Position numbers and translations under genes: made by a program. This document shows, piece by piece, positions 44,451 through 54,671 of a DNA stretch of 64,000 bases; position 1 is the first letter of the stretch; every line of letters starts with the position of its first letter. Origin of the DNA: CAVSVP01 sp963731125 (GTDB lineage Bacteria > Pseudomonadota > Gammaproteobacteria > Competibacterales > Competibacteraceae); NCBI GenBank assembly GCA_963731125.1, contig CAVSVP010000032.1:124001-188000 (forward strand). The letters are read 5' to 3'. Below the pieces are notes generated by a model that was not told where the DNA came from, searched no databases, and saw only the letters and a program-made list of their open reading frames with translations.

Positions 44451-47400
44451 TCATCTCGCTTTTCCCCGCCGCCGCGTTTTCTTGGGTTGCTCAGGCGGTT
44501 CTTCATAGAGTTCCTCCAGCCCGTGGGCGATGGCCAGAGATTTGTCCGTCTTGCACTTCACGCGGACGCGCTCAGGCCAGTAGTTCATGGCCAGGTGCGC
44601 CCAGTCGTAGTCGCCCTTCTCCAGCTTCTTCCAGGTGTCCTTTAACACCTTTTGCCAGGGCTTGTGGCGAAACAGCGGCCACAGGGGGCTAGCGGTGATC
44701 TGTACGCCGTCGTCGTGGTTGGGATGGTAGTGCTGAGCAATTTTCAGGAGGGTGGCGCGAAATTCAATCAATTCCAATTCAAAGGATTGAAGTTCTTCGA
44801 ATTGCTTTTCCTCTTCGTGGGTACGGGTGGTTCCTTTATTGCGCAGCGCCGCCGTTTCGCTGCCTACCTGTTTTAGCTTGCCGTTCGGTCCATCCAAAAA
44901 GTCATTAATTGCGGTGTAGAGCGTTTGGCTAGTGAGGCGAGGGTAGTAAACCCACAGCGTGTAATTGCCTGAGGTAGTGGAGAGCGGCCAATATATTGGT
45001 GCTTTTCGAGCGCTTTTGGTATAGCGTTTCAAATGATCCACGAAAAAACTCGATGAACGCTGAACATAATTGCGTAGCTCCTTAAAGCCCAGCGTGGAAC
45101 AAGCGGACTCCTCAATAGCGTCCGCTTGCTCATGCCAAATAGTTCGGAGTCCTAACTTGATTCGTTCGACAATGTCGACCGGATGACCTTCGTCATCGAC
45201 CATTACACCTGACCAAACGATGGACATTGGGTAGTCGGCAGGGACGTCGTTCTCTCTAGCAGGCAGGCCATTAGCGTTTTGCAACATGCCTGGCGGACAA
45301 ACCGGGAGCGGTGCAAAGGGGTCAGCCAGGTGAACAGGTTGACGCTCGCCCGTCGCAAAGCGAATATCCCAGCGACCGAATACGCACCCAACCAAGTACG
45401 AAACGAGAGCCTCTTCGTTGGCTCGCGGTGAAGTATCAAGGACAAAATCTTTGTCTTCATCTCTCGAGTCTTCTTCATCAGCAGACCCAGAACCGCGCCG
45501 CTGGTAGTTAACTGCCTCCTTCAGATCGCGTTCAACCTCGGCAGCTTGCTTGGTACTAAACCCATACGCCCTTGCAACTAGTCTTTCTCCTTCTTCATCC
45601 AACAGGGTTATCGGGTCAAAGGCTAAAGCCTTACCGCTATCAGTGAAATCCCGAATTCGGGCGGGCAGAACAAATTCATGGAATGGCTCGAAATTTTGAT
45701 AAGCCTGGCGTCGCGCCTCTACTTCTCGCGTAATAAGTGCTTTGAAGTAGCTATATGGACGTCGTCACCCAACTCTGGCCACGGGAGCATTTTGACGTTT
45801 TCCACCAAAAAATTCGGACGCTGCCAGAATTCCGCATAGAACCTAAGAAATGATGAAACCAGACGTGACGCGCCCACACCCAAGGCTTCAACCTGATTAC
45901 CGTGCTCAGGAAAAGCCATGTACCGGCGCTGACTGATGGAATGCAGTTGCCAGGGATTACGTAGGGATAAAATCGGACGGCTCGCCGGGTCCAGCTGAAG
46001 CCAGGGCGGTAGTAAAAGGCGACGTTTTGTGGGCGGGAACGCAGCTTGCCTTTTGCATCAGTGAAATTTCTTAGCTCCGCTCCCTTGTCCGCCCAATTGA
46101 TCTTCAGCGTAATCGGGGAATACCACGGCTGCGATGCCCCAGCCTTGACATGGAAGGCCCAGCGCGGTGTGCCTTTATCTCGTCTCCTGAAATAAGCTTG
46201 AACAACTGGATCGTCAAAACGGCAGAAATCTTCTCCGTCCGTCGGGTAGTAGCAGAACTGCGTGTCTTCAGGTGCCACCTCCCAGACCGCTCGGACGAAG
46301 CGCGGATCATCTCCGGTAGCTAGTCCTTGGCGAACACTCCCGACATCCGGTTCAAATTTCCGCTCTGAGACGAATTGCTTGATCGTGCTTTCATCTACCC
46401 AATACACGAAAGGCGAATCTGGGAGCAGGCCGAAGGTTCTGAGTTCACCCTTAAAAAAGCGTTGATCCGGTTGCCCTCGACGGTACGAACTGACGCATGC
46501 GTCTAGTGTTTGATGACGGTCTTCCTCGGCAATCGCACGGATTACCCGAGTCGTTTGGGTTGTTGTGTCTCGTTCAAGTACATAAGCAGCTGCCTCCACC
46601 ATGGCATCATCCATGACGTCCTGACCCAGGTCAGCGATGACTTTCACAGCTGAGTCCTTGAGTACGACTTTCTGGCGCCAATCTGTGAAGCTAGTGAGGA
46701 AGAAGCAGGCGCGCGAGGTAATAGCACCAAGCATCCCGCCGGAACGCAGCAACCCCAGGCCGCGCTGTACAAAAATGCTAAGCAAATTATTCTTCGAGTC
46801 GGGGTAGGAGACCGAAAGATAGTCCTTCACACCAAGCGATATAGCCCCAAACGGCGGGTTCATCACGACGACGTCGAAAACTTCACGGGCCAGATCTATC
46901 AGCCGCAGCCCCTCCAGCGCATCCTGTGCAAACAGCCGCCCCTGGAAGGTCGATTGGGCAGCGAAGATAAACTGGGTCAAGGCCTCTCGGAGCCGAGCCT
47001 CGGACGCCTGCCACTGCTCCTCGTCCTCGGCCTTGAACATCGGCCCATGTCCACCGTAGACTTCGCGAACCAAGCGTGGCAGATCCTTTTCGATCCGCAG
47101 CAGCACGCCAAGCTCTGGAAGCCCTTTCAACAGCATCAGACCGCGCTTGAACAGTTCCGCATCCAACTTGTCCAGCCGGCTTGCCAATTGTTCTCGCAAC
47201 TCCTTCTCCGTGGGTGGCGCTATCGCCGCGACCACATTACTTTGGCGAATCAGGGGACGTTCGTTGGCTTTTACACCGGCGTCATGCCACGCCCGTTGGG
47301 CACGCAGCCAGAGCGCTAGAGAGGCGATCTGCGTGGCGCGTGAATCGATATCCACACCGAAGATGTTTCGCTCGATAATGAGCCGGGGAACATCGAGAAG

Positions 47401-48534
47401 AAATTCCTCTTCACTACCATAAGCCGTGCTCAGCGGCTCCAGTTTATCCTCGCTGGTGAGTGAACCGGGACCGTGCTGCCGCTCCCATTCCCAGGCCTCA
47501 CGGTAAATCACCTCGAACAGATCGAAGGCATACAAGCCGAAATGCATGGAACCACAGGCGGGGTCAAGGAGCTTGATACTGCGCGGGTCGCGGAGAGCAG
47601 TGGTCAGTGGCCGATGAGCAGTGATCAGTGGCCAGTGGTCAGTGGCCAGTTGTTGCTGATCACTGACCACTGACTGCTGGCCACTGCCAGGACGTTCCTC
47701 AGGTTTGATCAATAAGTATTGGCAACGATCCGCCAATGATGTGTACCCGCCGGTCGCGTTAAACCACATGCGCCCGAGCGTATTGTCCACCAGAAACTCC
47801 ACCACATAACGGGGCGTGAAAAATTGGTTGCGAACCGCCAGCTCCCGACTATTCCGCGGCCCGGATTTACCCTCCTCGCGCATTTTTTTTCGCTCTTCCG
47901 GCGAGTTAAAGTACTGGTAGATCCAGCCGATGGTTTCGTCTTCGCCCCAGAGCGGTTCTAAGTCGGCTGCATTGAGCAGATCCAGGAGTTCAAGCAGAGT
48001 AGACTCACGGGGAAACAGCTGCCCCTGGGGCGCATTGCGGTCAAACAACACCTTGAGGTCCAGGGCGAACTCGTCGAACAGGCTAAACAGATAACAACGG
48101 TAGGCGTCCCCGGTTTCACCCAGCGCATGGCCGGCGAGGTGTTCATAAAGCTGAAAGCCCTTGGACTGGTATCCGTTAGCAACAGATTCCAGCAGAAGAC
48201 CACGCGCTTCCATCATGCGTAGCGCCGCCAGGCGGTTGAGCACGGTAAAGGCCTGTTCTCGAACGATGCGGTTCAGGACATCCTGTTGGCTCTTTTTCCC
48301 ACTGCTCGCCATCTCCGATGCCAGGTAATGGTCAAGGATTTCCCGCAATATACGCGCCGTTTCCAGACGGCTATCATCCAAGTGGCTCAGCTTTGATAGG
48401 TCCGCCACCTCGCCGGTCTTTGGGTCCATACCGTATTCCTGTTGCAACTGCCGCGTAAGCTCATCGGTCAGCAATGAGCGCGCGTCGCTGACGAAGCGCT
48501 GGAGGCGGTTGCGGGTGGCTTGGTCAAAGGACAT
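44451..48534 (-). pseudogene. pglX: BREX adenine-specific DNA methyltransferase PglX, two frameshifts
   Basis: PglX methylates adenine in the host DNA and is the discrimination enzyme of BREX. From ATG 48534, the first about 870 codons are normal: FFTPRYVVEFLVDNTLGRMW, SAM motif I in IKLLDPACGSMHFG (about 325), motif IV in VVMNPPFGAISLG (about 557). Near 45925 the family sequence (RYMAFPEHGNQVEALGVGAS) moves to a second frame, and near 45755 (SYFKALITREVEARRQAYQ) to a third, which runs to the stop at 44451. The catalytic domain is intact but the target-recognition/C-terminal half cannot be made as one chain. Restored, the protein would be about 1360 residues. True mutation, phase switch or sequencing error all fit. 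An in-frame heptamer array lies just before motif I. Confidence 0.85.
47597..47688. repeat. TGACCAC heptamer array 2, inside pglX
   Basis: A 92 bp patch of degenerate CAGTGGTCAGTGG repeats, partly as an inverted repeat (left CAGTGGTCAGTGG, right CACTGACCACTGACTG), lies inside the pglX reading frame. It codes for about 30 Ser/Gln/Thr-rich residues just before SAM motif I. The length here keeps the frame open. A change by one 7 bp unit would not. Confidence 0.85.
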
Positions 48535-48555
48535 AACCTGTTACCCAAGAATGCT

Positions 48556-49041
48556 CACCACAGAGGACACAGAGAGCACAGAGTTTCTTTAAAAATATAT
48601 TTCTCTGTGTCCTCTGTGCTCTCTGTGGTGCAATCTCAAAGTCTGAAACGCTTGATTCCATCTATTAGTCGCCTTACGTTGAAATTTATCAGCAGCCCGG
48701 TTTTGATCTCGGAAAGCTTCATGTAGGTCAGCAGTTGCGCCTCGTGTATCGGTTGTAGCTCACCGACGGCCTTCAGTTCCAGTATCAAGCTGTCTTCCAC
48801 CAATACATCAATCCGGTAGGCACAATCTATGTTCACCCCCTTGTACGCGACTGGAAGCGCAACCTGTACCCGGTAATGTATACCAGCGCTAGCCAATTCG
48901 TGGGCCAAACACTGCTCATAAGTTGATTCCAATAATTCCGGCCCGAGCTCCCGATGCACCTCAATCGCGCAGCCAATCACCCGCTGCGTTAAAGGATCTC
49001 TATCCATAGAAATACTCTGTGTCCTCTGTGTTCTCTGTGGT
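48556..49041. repeat. Repeats framing the GxxExxY gene
   Basis: CTCTGTGTCCTCTGTGCTCT and on to GTGGT (48603-48629) recurs with one mismatch at 49015-49041, so the GxxExxY gene is framed by 27 bp direct copies. A third copy in opposite direction (48556-48583) forms a hairpin with the first across AATATAT. Such repeats often accompany GxxExxY genes in other genomes, so this looks like a mobile cassette dropped between pglX and brxC. Confidence 0.8.
48636..49007 (-). CDS. GxxExxY protein (PD-(D/E)XK nuclease superfamily)
   Basis: The 123-residue protein has the name-giving motif in LGPELLESTYEQCLAHEL. The following IDCAYRIDVLVEDSLILELKAV carries the Asp and the E-x-K of a PD-(D/E)XK nuclease fold. 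The function of this abundant family is unknown. It is full length, and framed by 27 bp repeats that separate it from brxC and pglX. It is not a usual BREX part and is probably a passenger inserted into the operon. Confidence 0.88.
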   Translation of the reverse strand: MDRDPLTQRVIGCAIEVHRELGPELLESTYEQCLAHELASAGIHYRVQVALPVAYKGVNIDCAYRIDVLVEDSLILELKAVGELQPIHEAQLLTYMKLSEIKTGLLINFNVRRLIDGIKRFRL

Positions 49042-49042
49042 A

Positions 49043-52000
49043 TTACTCTTCTCTCTCAATCTTCAGCTCGAATTCGTCGTAGTAAGACAACTCGGCCCTG
49101 AGTGTTTCCAACTGATGAATCAGGTCTTCAAGCTGTACCTTGCTGGACAGCGACGCCGGGATTGTTATGGAACGATTCACCTTGCCCTTACCTCCTTTTG
49201 CGTACCTCTGCTTTTGCTCCTCCATGCGATGCCGTTGACGTTCCCGCCCCTCTTGGACGATGCGCTCCTTGAGTTCGCTAAGACTGGATTGGATATCGAA
49301 CTCGAGGGCGATAAGCCTTTCGAGCCCCGCCAGATCGCAACTGACCGATTGAGCTAAACCCGTGAGCTGGTTCAGGGCATTGTTCTGTTCTTCCTGGGTG
49401 AGTTCTCCCCATTCGGGAATTCGCTTCAGATCCTGTTCCGCTTCTTGAAGCCGCTGCTGCTGGGCGGCCGTCATCGCGTTGACAGCCTCGGATACGCGAC
49501 TCTGCAATCCCGTCAGCATGGTATTGAGGTCAGCCGCGTGATGGTAAAAATCTTCCTTGCCTAAACGTCCCACCAACAGGTCCAGGTCGTCCGCCGTTTC
49601 GCTTCGGAGCTTGCCGGGTATGCCAGTGCTCGGAAGACCCGCGATGGTTTGTTGGTGCTGGCGCAGCGCCTTAATAGTGGATTCGAGGCTGTGCTCGAGG
49701 GCACCCTTGGCGGCCTGCGCCCACTTCAGTCCTTCATAGAGCGATGACTCCTTGGCCCCCAGTTGCTGGGGCGCATCGGAAGCATCGGTAAAGAGCAAAT
49801 CCGCAATCTGCTGATTGAGCGCTCGCACGCGCTCAGCGCCAGGCAACGCCAGGACATCGAGCTTTTCTGCCAAAGGGGCAAACTGATGCTGGAACTGCGG
49901 CAGATGTTTGGCGGCCGCCTTGCAGATATCCGGCTCCAGCGGCACCACCATATCACCGATGAGTTCCGTGAGCCGCTGCGCCGCTTGCGCCAGGACCTCC
50001 ATCGAGAGCTTGTCGTGGCGCAGAGCGACGCCAACAGGCTTAAAGGCGTTGTTGGTTTTTAGGGCATCGATGGCCTGCTGGCCGTTGACCGAGACCTCGC
50101 GGCCGGAGACCTTGAGCTTGATGTCGCCGGCGACCAGAAGTGCCGCCATCAGGTAACGCAGGGTATCCGGAGACCAACCGAAGGGCGCGCCGCTGAAATG
50201 CTCAAGCAGCCGTTTGCCCTCCACGGCACCGCTGCGGTCGATGTAGTCGCGAATGCTAATCAGCGCCTTATGATCGGTCTTTATACTCGGCTTGCCGCGG
50301 GTAATTTGCACCAACCCCAGCGGGTCAAGCTGGGACGTGATGGCCGCCAGGTTGCCCATCCGGAGAAACTTCTCCGCCACCGGCGTATCCACCCGCTCCG
50401 GCGCTTCGTTGTAACGGTCAAAAACCTGCTCCGCCGCCTTCGCCAACTGCTTCTTACTGGCCTCGAGCACATCCTGCGCCAGGCTATCCACTGCGGTTGT
50501 CTGCCCGCGAAACAGGAAAGATCCCTGGGCTAAGCTGCGGCGGATGCGCTGCTGCAGCTCTCCCAGGAGGCGCGCTGCGCGGTCGGTTTGGCTGGCACAG
50601 TATTCCTTGATCTCCTGATCCGGGTCATTTCTGTGCTGCTCCACAATGCGCCGCGAGCGATATATTTCCGCAACCAAATCTTCCGCGTCCGCCGAATTGC
50701 GCCCCAGCAAATAGATGATATGCTCGGAGGACTTATGACGCGACTCATCCACCAACCGGGTTCGTGCCGTGTCGTAGTCCCCCGCATCGACAAACTCCAC
50801 AACGGTCTGGATGGTTTCACGGTCACCGGCCAGGCTGGCAGTCAAGGTCCCGGACTGGGCTTTCAGGCCGGACGTGACGGCGAGAGAACCGTGCAGCCTC
50901 GCCGCGGGAAGCGGGTTGAAGACTTCCCGCAGCGCTTCATTGAAGATTCGCCGCGTGTCCGCGGTGCGCAGCGGCAACTGGGCCCGCTCCTGCTCGATGT
51001 CGTTGAGCTTTTCGCTAAAAAATCGGAGGGTGTTGTCCTTCTCGCCCAGGGGCACCAGCGGGTCGCTCAGCAGCTCATCAACGGCGGCCTTTACCGCATC
51101 GGCGTTCGACGATGCATTCACGGCGGGATGCATCAGGCTGGCCACGTTGTGCATGGTCACCGGTAGATTGCCGAGGATCTGGAGCACCGCAATGGTCTTT
51201 GCGACCTCCTGGTGAAGCTGCGAATCAGAGTAACGAATCAGCACCTTTTCAACCGATTGATAAACGTTTCCATGCGCGGTTTGGGCACGCTGAATATCCT
51301 TATCCAGGGCGTCATACAGCGTAACGGTCGTTGCCAGCCAGCCCACCGGGCGGTTCGCCACCGGGGTCTGCTGCTCGGGACCTTCGATCAGAATTTCCTG
51401 GATAACCTTGATGGCGGATCGTAACCCGATGCCGCCCGTGGACTTGGCAAGCGCACCCAAGAGATGGAGCAGAATATCGAAGTGGGCGGGCAGGAACGGG
51501 TAAAGATTGATAAAGCTTTCGCGGTTGAAATCGGCGTCGTAATACTTGGCATCCTGCAGCTTAGTATTATGGCGAAGCGCCTGGCCGTGTTGCGTAAACA
51601 GTTGGTCAAGCGCTTTTTCTCCCGCCGGCGATTTGCCTAACAGGCGCCGGTAGCAGATCTCCTTGATATCCCTGGACTCGAGATCGACCTGGATAGGAAA
51701 ACGGTCCTTGAGCTTGTAGAGCTCCGGCGAGTTCAATGCCGCCCGGGGGTCATCTTCGGTCAATGTCTGCTGGGCGGTTCCCACGATCCATGCCTTGCCG
51801 TCGCCGATATTCTTAAGGTTCTCGGCCAGCCCCTGCAAATCCAGGATTTTATTCTGATTGCTGCCTACGTATTGGCCCACCTCATCAATGACAAAAAGAA
51901 TAAAGTCCTTGCCGGAGGTCTCGCGAACGATGTCGATAATCTCTTTGATGCGATCATCCAATAAATAGATGACTTCACTCGACGCTGTCGTAAAGGACTG

Positions 52001-52672
52001 GGTCGTCTTGAAGAACCCGGGATACATCTGATGGGCAAGCTCGGGCAACAGGCTGTCCACCACGAGCTCATCGTTCTGGTAGTCCGCCCAGCGTTCACCC
52101 GTAGCCTCCTGAAAAAGTTTCTCAAACTCTCCATAGCGGCCATCCTTCTTGAGCTTGCGCTCAAAGGCGGCGACTTTGAGGTTGCGTGAATAACCGGCCC
52201 ACTGCAGCACCTTGTAGTACAAAACGGTTGAGACCACCTCCAGGGTGGCGCCGGCCACCTGCTCACTCGCAAGATCCAGCATCAGTACCGCTGCCGGGAA
52301 GCGCTTCGCCACCGTCGCCAGTAGCGCCTTGGTCTGCGGCTTATAGAGACGGTCCTGCAGATGCTTGAGAAACGGCTGTCCGTCAACGATGACACTATCG
52401 TCAAAGGCGAGGCCCAGGTATTTCGTAAAAGAGCTCTTGCCCGAGCCGTAAAAACCCGAAACCCAGACCCCGACCTCATTCTGACCACCCGCCTCCATAG
52501 CCGCCTGCATTTTACTCAACAGCTTTTCGATCTGCTCTTCAATGCTCTCCGTGACGATATATTCGGAGATCTCCGCCTTTAGACGCTGCTCCTGGGCAGC
52601 ACCGTAGGTGATGACTTTCTCAATGGTGCGGTAGATGTCTTTACTGGGATCGAAAAGATTTTTGATTTCCAT
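49043..52672 (-). CDS. brxC: BREX P-loop ATPase BrxC
   Basis: BrxC is the large ATPase of BREX systems (PglY is its relative). The 1209-residue protein starts with IKNLFDPSKDIYRTIEKVI, has Walker A in SGFYGSGKSSFTKYLG (73-80 core) and Walker B in FILFVIDEVGQYVG (about 260), then long helical and coiled stretches to the C-terminus. Length is typical. The frame is open throughout, so it seems intact. It begins after a 104 bp gap from brxB filled by a heptamer array, and ends one base before the repeat that frames the GxxExxY cassette. Confidence 0.93.
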   Translation of the reverse strand: MEIKNLFDPSKDIYRTIEKVITYGAAQEQRLKAEISEYIVTESIEEQIEKLLSKMQAAMEAGGQNEVGVWVSGFYGSGKSSFTKYLGLAFDDSVIVDGQPFLKHLQDRLYKPQTKALLATVAKRFPAAVLMLDLASEQVAGATLEVVSTVLYYKVLQWAGYSRNLKVAAFERKLKKDGRYGEFEKLFQEATGERWADYQNDELVVDSLLPELAHQMYPGFFKTTQSFTTASSEVIYLLDDRIKEIIDIVRETSGKDFILFVIDEVGQYVGSNQNKILDLQGLAENLKNIGDGKAWIVGTAQQTLTEDDPRAALNSPELYKLKDRFPIQVDLESRDIKEICYRRLLGKSPAGEKALDQLFTQHGQALRHNTKLQDAKYYDADFNRESFINLYPFLPAHFDILLHLLGALAKSTGGIGLRSAIKVIQEILIEGPEQQTPVANRPVGWLATTVTLYDALDKDIQRAQTAHGNVYQSVEKVLIRYSDSQLHQEVAKTIAVLQILGNLPVTMHNVASLMHPAVNASSNADAVKAAVDELLSDPLVPLGEKDNTLRFFSEKLNDIEQERAQLPLRTADTRRIFNEALREVFNPLPAARLHGSLAVTSGLKAQSGTLTASLAGDRETIQTVVEFVDAGDYDTARTRLVDESRHKSSEHIIYLLGRNSADAEDLVAEIYRSRRIVEQHRNDPDQEIKEYCASQTDRAARLLGELQQRIRRSLAQGSFLFRGQTTAVDSLAQDVLEASKKQLAKAAEQVFDRYNEAPERVDTPVAEKFLRMGNLAAITSQLDPLGLVQITRGKPSIKTDHKALISIRDYIDRSGAVEGKRLLEHFSGAPFGWSPDTLRYLMAALLVAGDIKLKVSGREVSVNGQQAIDALKTNNAFKPVGVALRHDKLSMEVLAQAAQRLTELIGDMVVPLEPDICKAAAKHLPQFQHQFAPLAEKLDVLALPGAERVRALNQQIADLLFTDASDAPQQLGAKESSLYEGLKWAQAAKGALEHSLESTIKALRQHQQTIAGLPSTGIPGKLRSETADDLDLLVGRLGKEDFYHHAADLNTMLTGLQSRVSEAVNAMTAAQQQRLQEAEQDLKRIPEWGELTQEEQNNALNQLTGLAQSVSCDLAGLERLIALEFDIQSSLSELKERIVQEGRERQRHRMEEQKQRYAKGGKGKVNRSITIPASLSSKVQLEDLIHQLETLRAELSYYDEFELKIEREE

Positions 52673-52700
52673 AACTTAGATTCATCACGTTTCAGTAGTC

Positions 52701-52774
52701 ACTGACTACTGACCACTGACCACTGACCACTGACCACTGACCACTAACCACTGACCACTGACCACTGACCACTG
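52701..52774. repeat. TGACCAC heptamer array 3, between brxB and brxC
   Basis: About ten units of ACTGACC run almost without change across 74 bp, ending 2 nt from the brxB stop codon (52777-52779). It occupies most of the gap to brxC and lies just upstream of the brxC ribosome binding region. Confidence 0.9.
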
Positions 52775-52776
52775 CT

Positions 52777-53352
52777 TCACCCACCCACATGCACCGAGCG
52801 GTAGTTGCCGTCTTCGGGGTAAAAGCCGAGAAATTTCAGCCGGGTTTTTCCGGTGCGTATTCCCGGATAGAAAAATATCGTGGGCACATGGAACTTGCTC
52901 TGCAGCTGCGCCTCGATGGCTCCAATCCGCAGATAGGGATGCAGCGCCTCGAGGTCTGTCACCAGCACGATGGCGTTTGTCTTTCCCTCCAGGGCGATGA
53001 GCGTCTTCTCAAGCCGTGCCTGGAGTTGGGCGTTCTTGGTGAGCGCGTTGGCGAGGGACTTATTGGTCTTGTCCCAGTCAAGGGGGTTTTTGCTGTCGGC
53101 AGTAAGCCACACCTTGCGCATCGGTGCATGGTCCAGGATCGCGGCAATATTTTCGGCGATGGAAAAGACTGTCACCGCCCAGCCTTCATTGCGCAGCTTT
53201 GCTAACCAGGCCGGCGTTTGCCGCTTGACCTCCAGGATTTGGCTGGGATGGAAAATCAGGTAGTAAATGGGCTCGAAACTGGCATGGGCAAATTCGCGCC
53301 CTTGGCGAACGCGCTGCAAGAGTTCGTTGAAATCAGCTTTGAGCGAGGACAT
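52777..53352 (-). CDS. brxB: BREX protein BrxB
   Basis: BrxB (DUF1788) is a small BREX core protein of unknown biochemical role. The 191-residue protein shows family sequence: SSLKADFNELLQRV, FEPIYYLIFHPSQ, AIVLVTDLEALHPYLRIGAIE, LQSKFHVPTIFFYPG and the end FYPEDGNYRSVHVGG. I start it at ATG 53352, which has GGAGGA 8 nt upstream and overlaps the end of brxA by 20 nt; the longer frame from 53466 lies wholly inside brxA. It seems intact. Confidence 0.9.
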   Translation of the reverse strand: MSSLKADFNELLQRVRQGREFAHASFEPIYYLIFHPSQILEVKRQTPAWLAKLRNEGWAVTVFSIAENIAAILDHAPMRKVWLTADSKNPLDWDKTNKSLANALTKNAQLQARLEKTLIALEGKTNAIVLVTDLEALHPYLRIGAIEAQLQSKFHVPTIFFYPGIRTGKTRLKFLGFYPEDGNYRSVHVGG

Positions 53353-54106
53353 CGATAAATTCCTCCATACTCTTGTGTTTCCACCCGATGTGAGTAATAT
53401 CTCCTGCCGACTGATGAATGAAATAGCCTTGCAAGGAAAGCCGTTTAAATTCTTCTCGGACATCATCCCGTGTCAACCCGAAAAGCTGCCAATCAGAGTG
53501 CGAGGTTACCGCATTATCGCCCAAGCCGGCAAAGTGCAGGTCGTGCGCAAGGTACGCTGCAACCCGGGGTTCAATGCGAAACGGTAGAATTTTCCGGCCT
53601 GCTCTGGTGAGGTTGCCTAACAGGCCATAGTCCTCGCAGCAACCCGTTAAATAAGAGGCAACTCGGTTAATCATGCCTTCCGACCAGCGTTTAATAGTTC
53701 TGCCGTCGTCTATGGCGCGGCGAATAAAAGCGCCGGCGTCATCATTGCTCACCCTGTCGTCCCCCATTGCATACCGCTCCCAGAACACATTTCGAACGAA
53801 ATCGGCAAGGATGAGATTAGCGCGACACGTATATAAAAAGAACAGTTGCTTGATCTCAGTTGATGAGAGAGCAGCACTAAGATCCTTTAGGTATTGAGCC
53901 GGCTTACCATCAGCCATTAGGTAGCGAGGCGCGAAACACTCAACCACGATATTCCTAAGCCGACGGGCCGAGACTTGCGGAAATTCACCTGACTGCAGAA
54001 CCGCTCGGTAAACGTCTTTGGCATCCATACCTGGATTCCAGACATTAAGCAGAGCTTGCGTCTCTTGAATGAGCCCCAAACCAGCTCCGAGTTTGGTCGT
54101 GTACAT
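53333..54106 (-). CDS. brxA: BREX protein BrxA
   Basis: BrxA (DUF1819) is a small BREX core protein; structures of relatives show DNA-binding folds. The 257-residue product begins MYTTKLGAGLGLIQETQALL and has LRNIVVECFAPRYL, LFFLYTCRANLILADFVRNVFWERY and an end with a winged-helix look (DDVREEFKRLSLQGYFI). It starts 5 nt after the brxE stop and overlaps brxB. It is intact. Confidence 0.85.
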   Translation of the reverse strand: MYTTKLGAGLGLIQETQALLNVWNPGMDAKDVYRAVLQSGEFPQVSARRLRNIVVECFAPRYLMADGKPAQYLKDLSAALSSTEIKQLFFLYTCRANLILADFVRNVFWERYAMGDDRVSNDDAGAFIRRAIDDGRTIKRWSEGMINRVASYLTGCCEDYGLLGNLTRAGRKILPFRIEPRVAAYLAHDLHFAGLGDNAVTSHSDWQLFGLTRDDVREEFKRLSLQGYFIHQSAGDITHIGWKHKSMEEFIDVLAQS

Positions 54107-54111
54107 TTCCG

Positions 54112-54669
54112 TTAAGCTATGGTCTTATCCACAAAGTAAGGATAAGAACGCGACCCCGCCGTGAACGCCGCATCATAGCGGCCAGCCGCATCAGACAGCC
54201 AGCCATCGCCATCGAGATCACCGACCTTGCCGATCTGAACGGGTCCCTGCTGTAAAGGGACGGATGCAGCATCAAAAAATGATTGTAAAGCAACTAGCGC
54301 AGTCTCTTTGGACACAATGTCCTGTTTTAAGGCACCAGTGACGGCTGGATCTTTAAGAATCTCGAAAACGGCTTGCTCAATTGACTCCGGAAGACGGAAT
54401 AGATGAAATACCCGCCCGATACCAATGAACTCATCGTGAACCCGCCTAGCGGCTTCCTTCACGCCGTGGTACTGGGCCAATAAAGCTGTCTTGCTAAAGA
54501 CCGGCAGCAGGAAGGCTGGACTGGTGGCCGCAAAAAACTCACTTGACCACCAGCGATATTGAGCCTTTTCTCCGAGATACCCCACAATGACTCGTAGGCG
54601 CGCAATCTCAATGAGTCGGCTTGCTTGAGCGTGACCGCTGGCTTTAGCTGTTTTAGCGTTCCATGTCAT
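54112..54669 (-). CDS. brxE: BREX protein BrxE
   Basis: The 185-residue protein matches BrxE, the marker of type 6 BREX: RLRVIVGYLGEKAQYRWW, SPAFLLPVFSKTALLAQYHG, AARRVHDEFIGIGRVFHLF and RLPESIEQ. Its activity is unknown. It starts 2 nt after the stop of the nuclease-helicase gene, pointing to coupled translation, and is followed by brxA after 5 nt. My recall of the BrxE consensus is the main evidence, so the name is somewhat less sure than those of brxC or brxL. Confidence 0.75.
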   Translation of the reverse strand: MTWNAKTAKASGHAQASRLIEIARLRVIVGYLGEKAQYRWWSSEFFAATSPAFLLPVFSKTALLAQYHGVKEAARRVHDEFIGIGRVFHLFRLPESIEQAVFEILKDPAVTGALKQDIVSKETALVALQSFFDAASVPLQQGPVQIGKVGDLDGDGWLSDAAGRYDAAFTAGSRSYPYFVDKTIA

Positions 54670-54671
54670 TA

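Noticed and set aside
48556..49041. CRISPR array, because of repeated CTCTGTGTCC blocks
   Set aside because: Only three copies, one inverted, with a gene as spacer; no regular repeat-spacer pattern and no cas genes.
52701..52774. CRISPR or integration site in the TGACCAC array
   Set aside because: The units are plain 7 bp tandem copies with no spacers.
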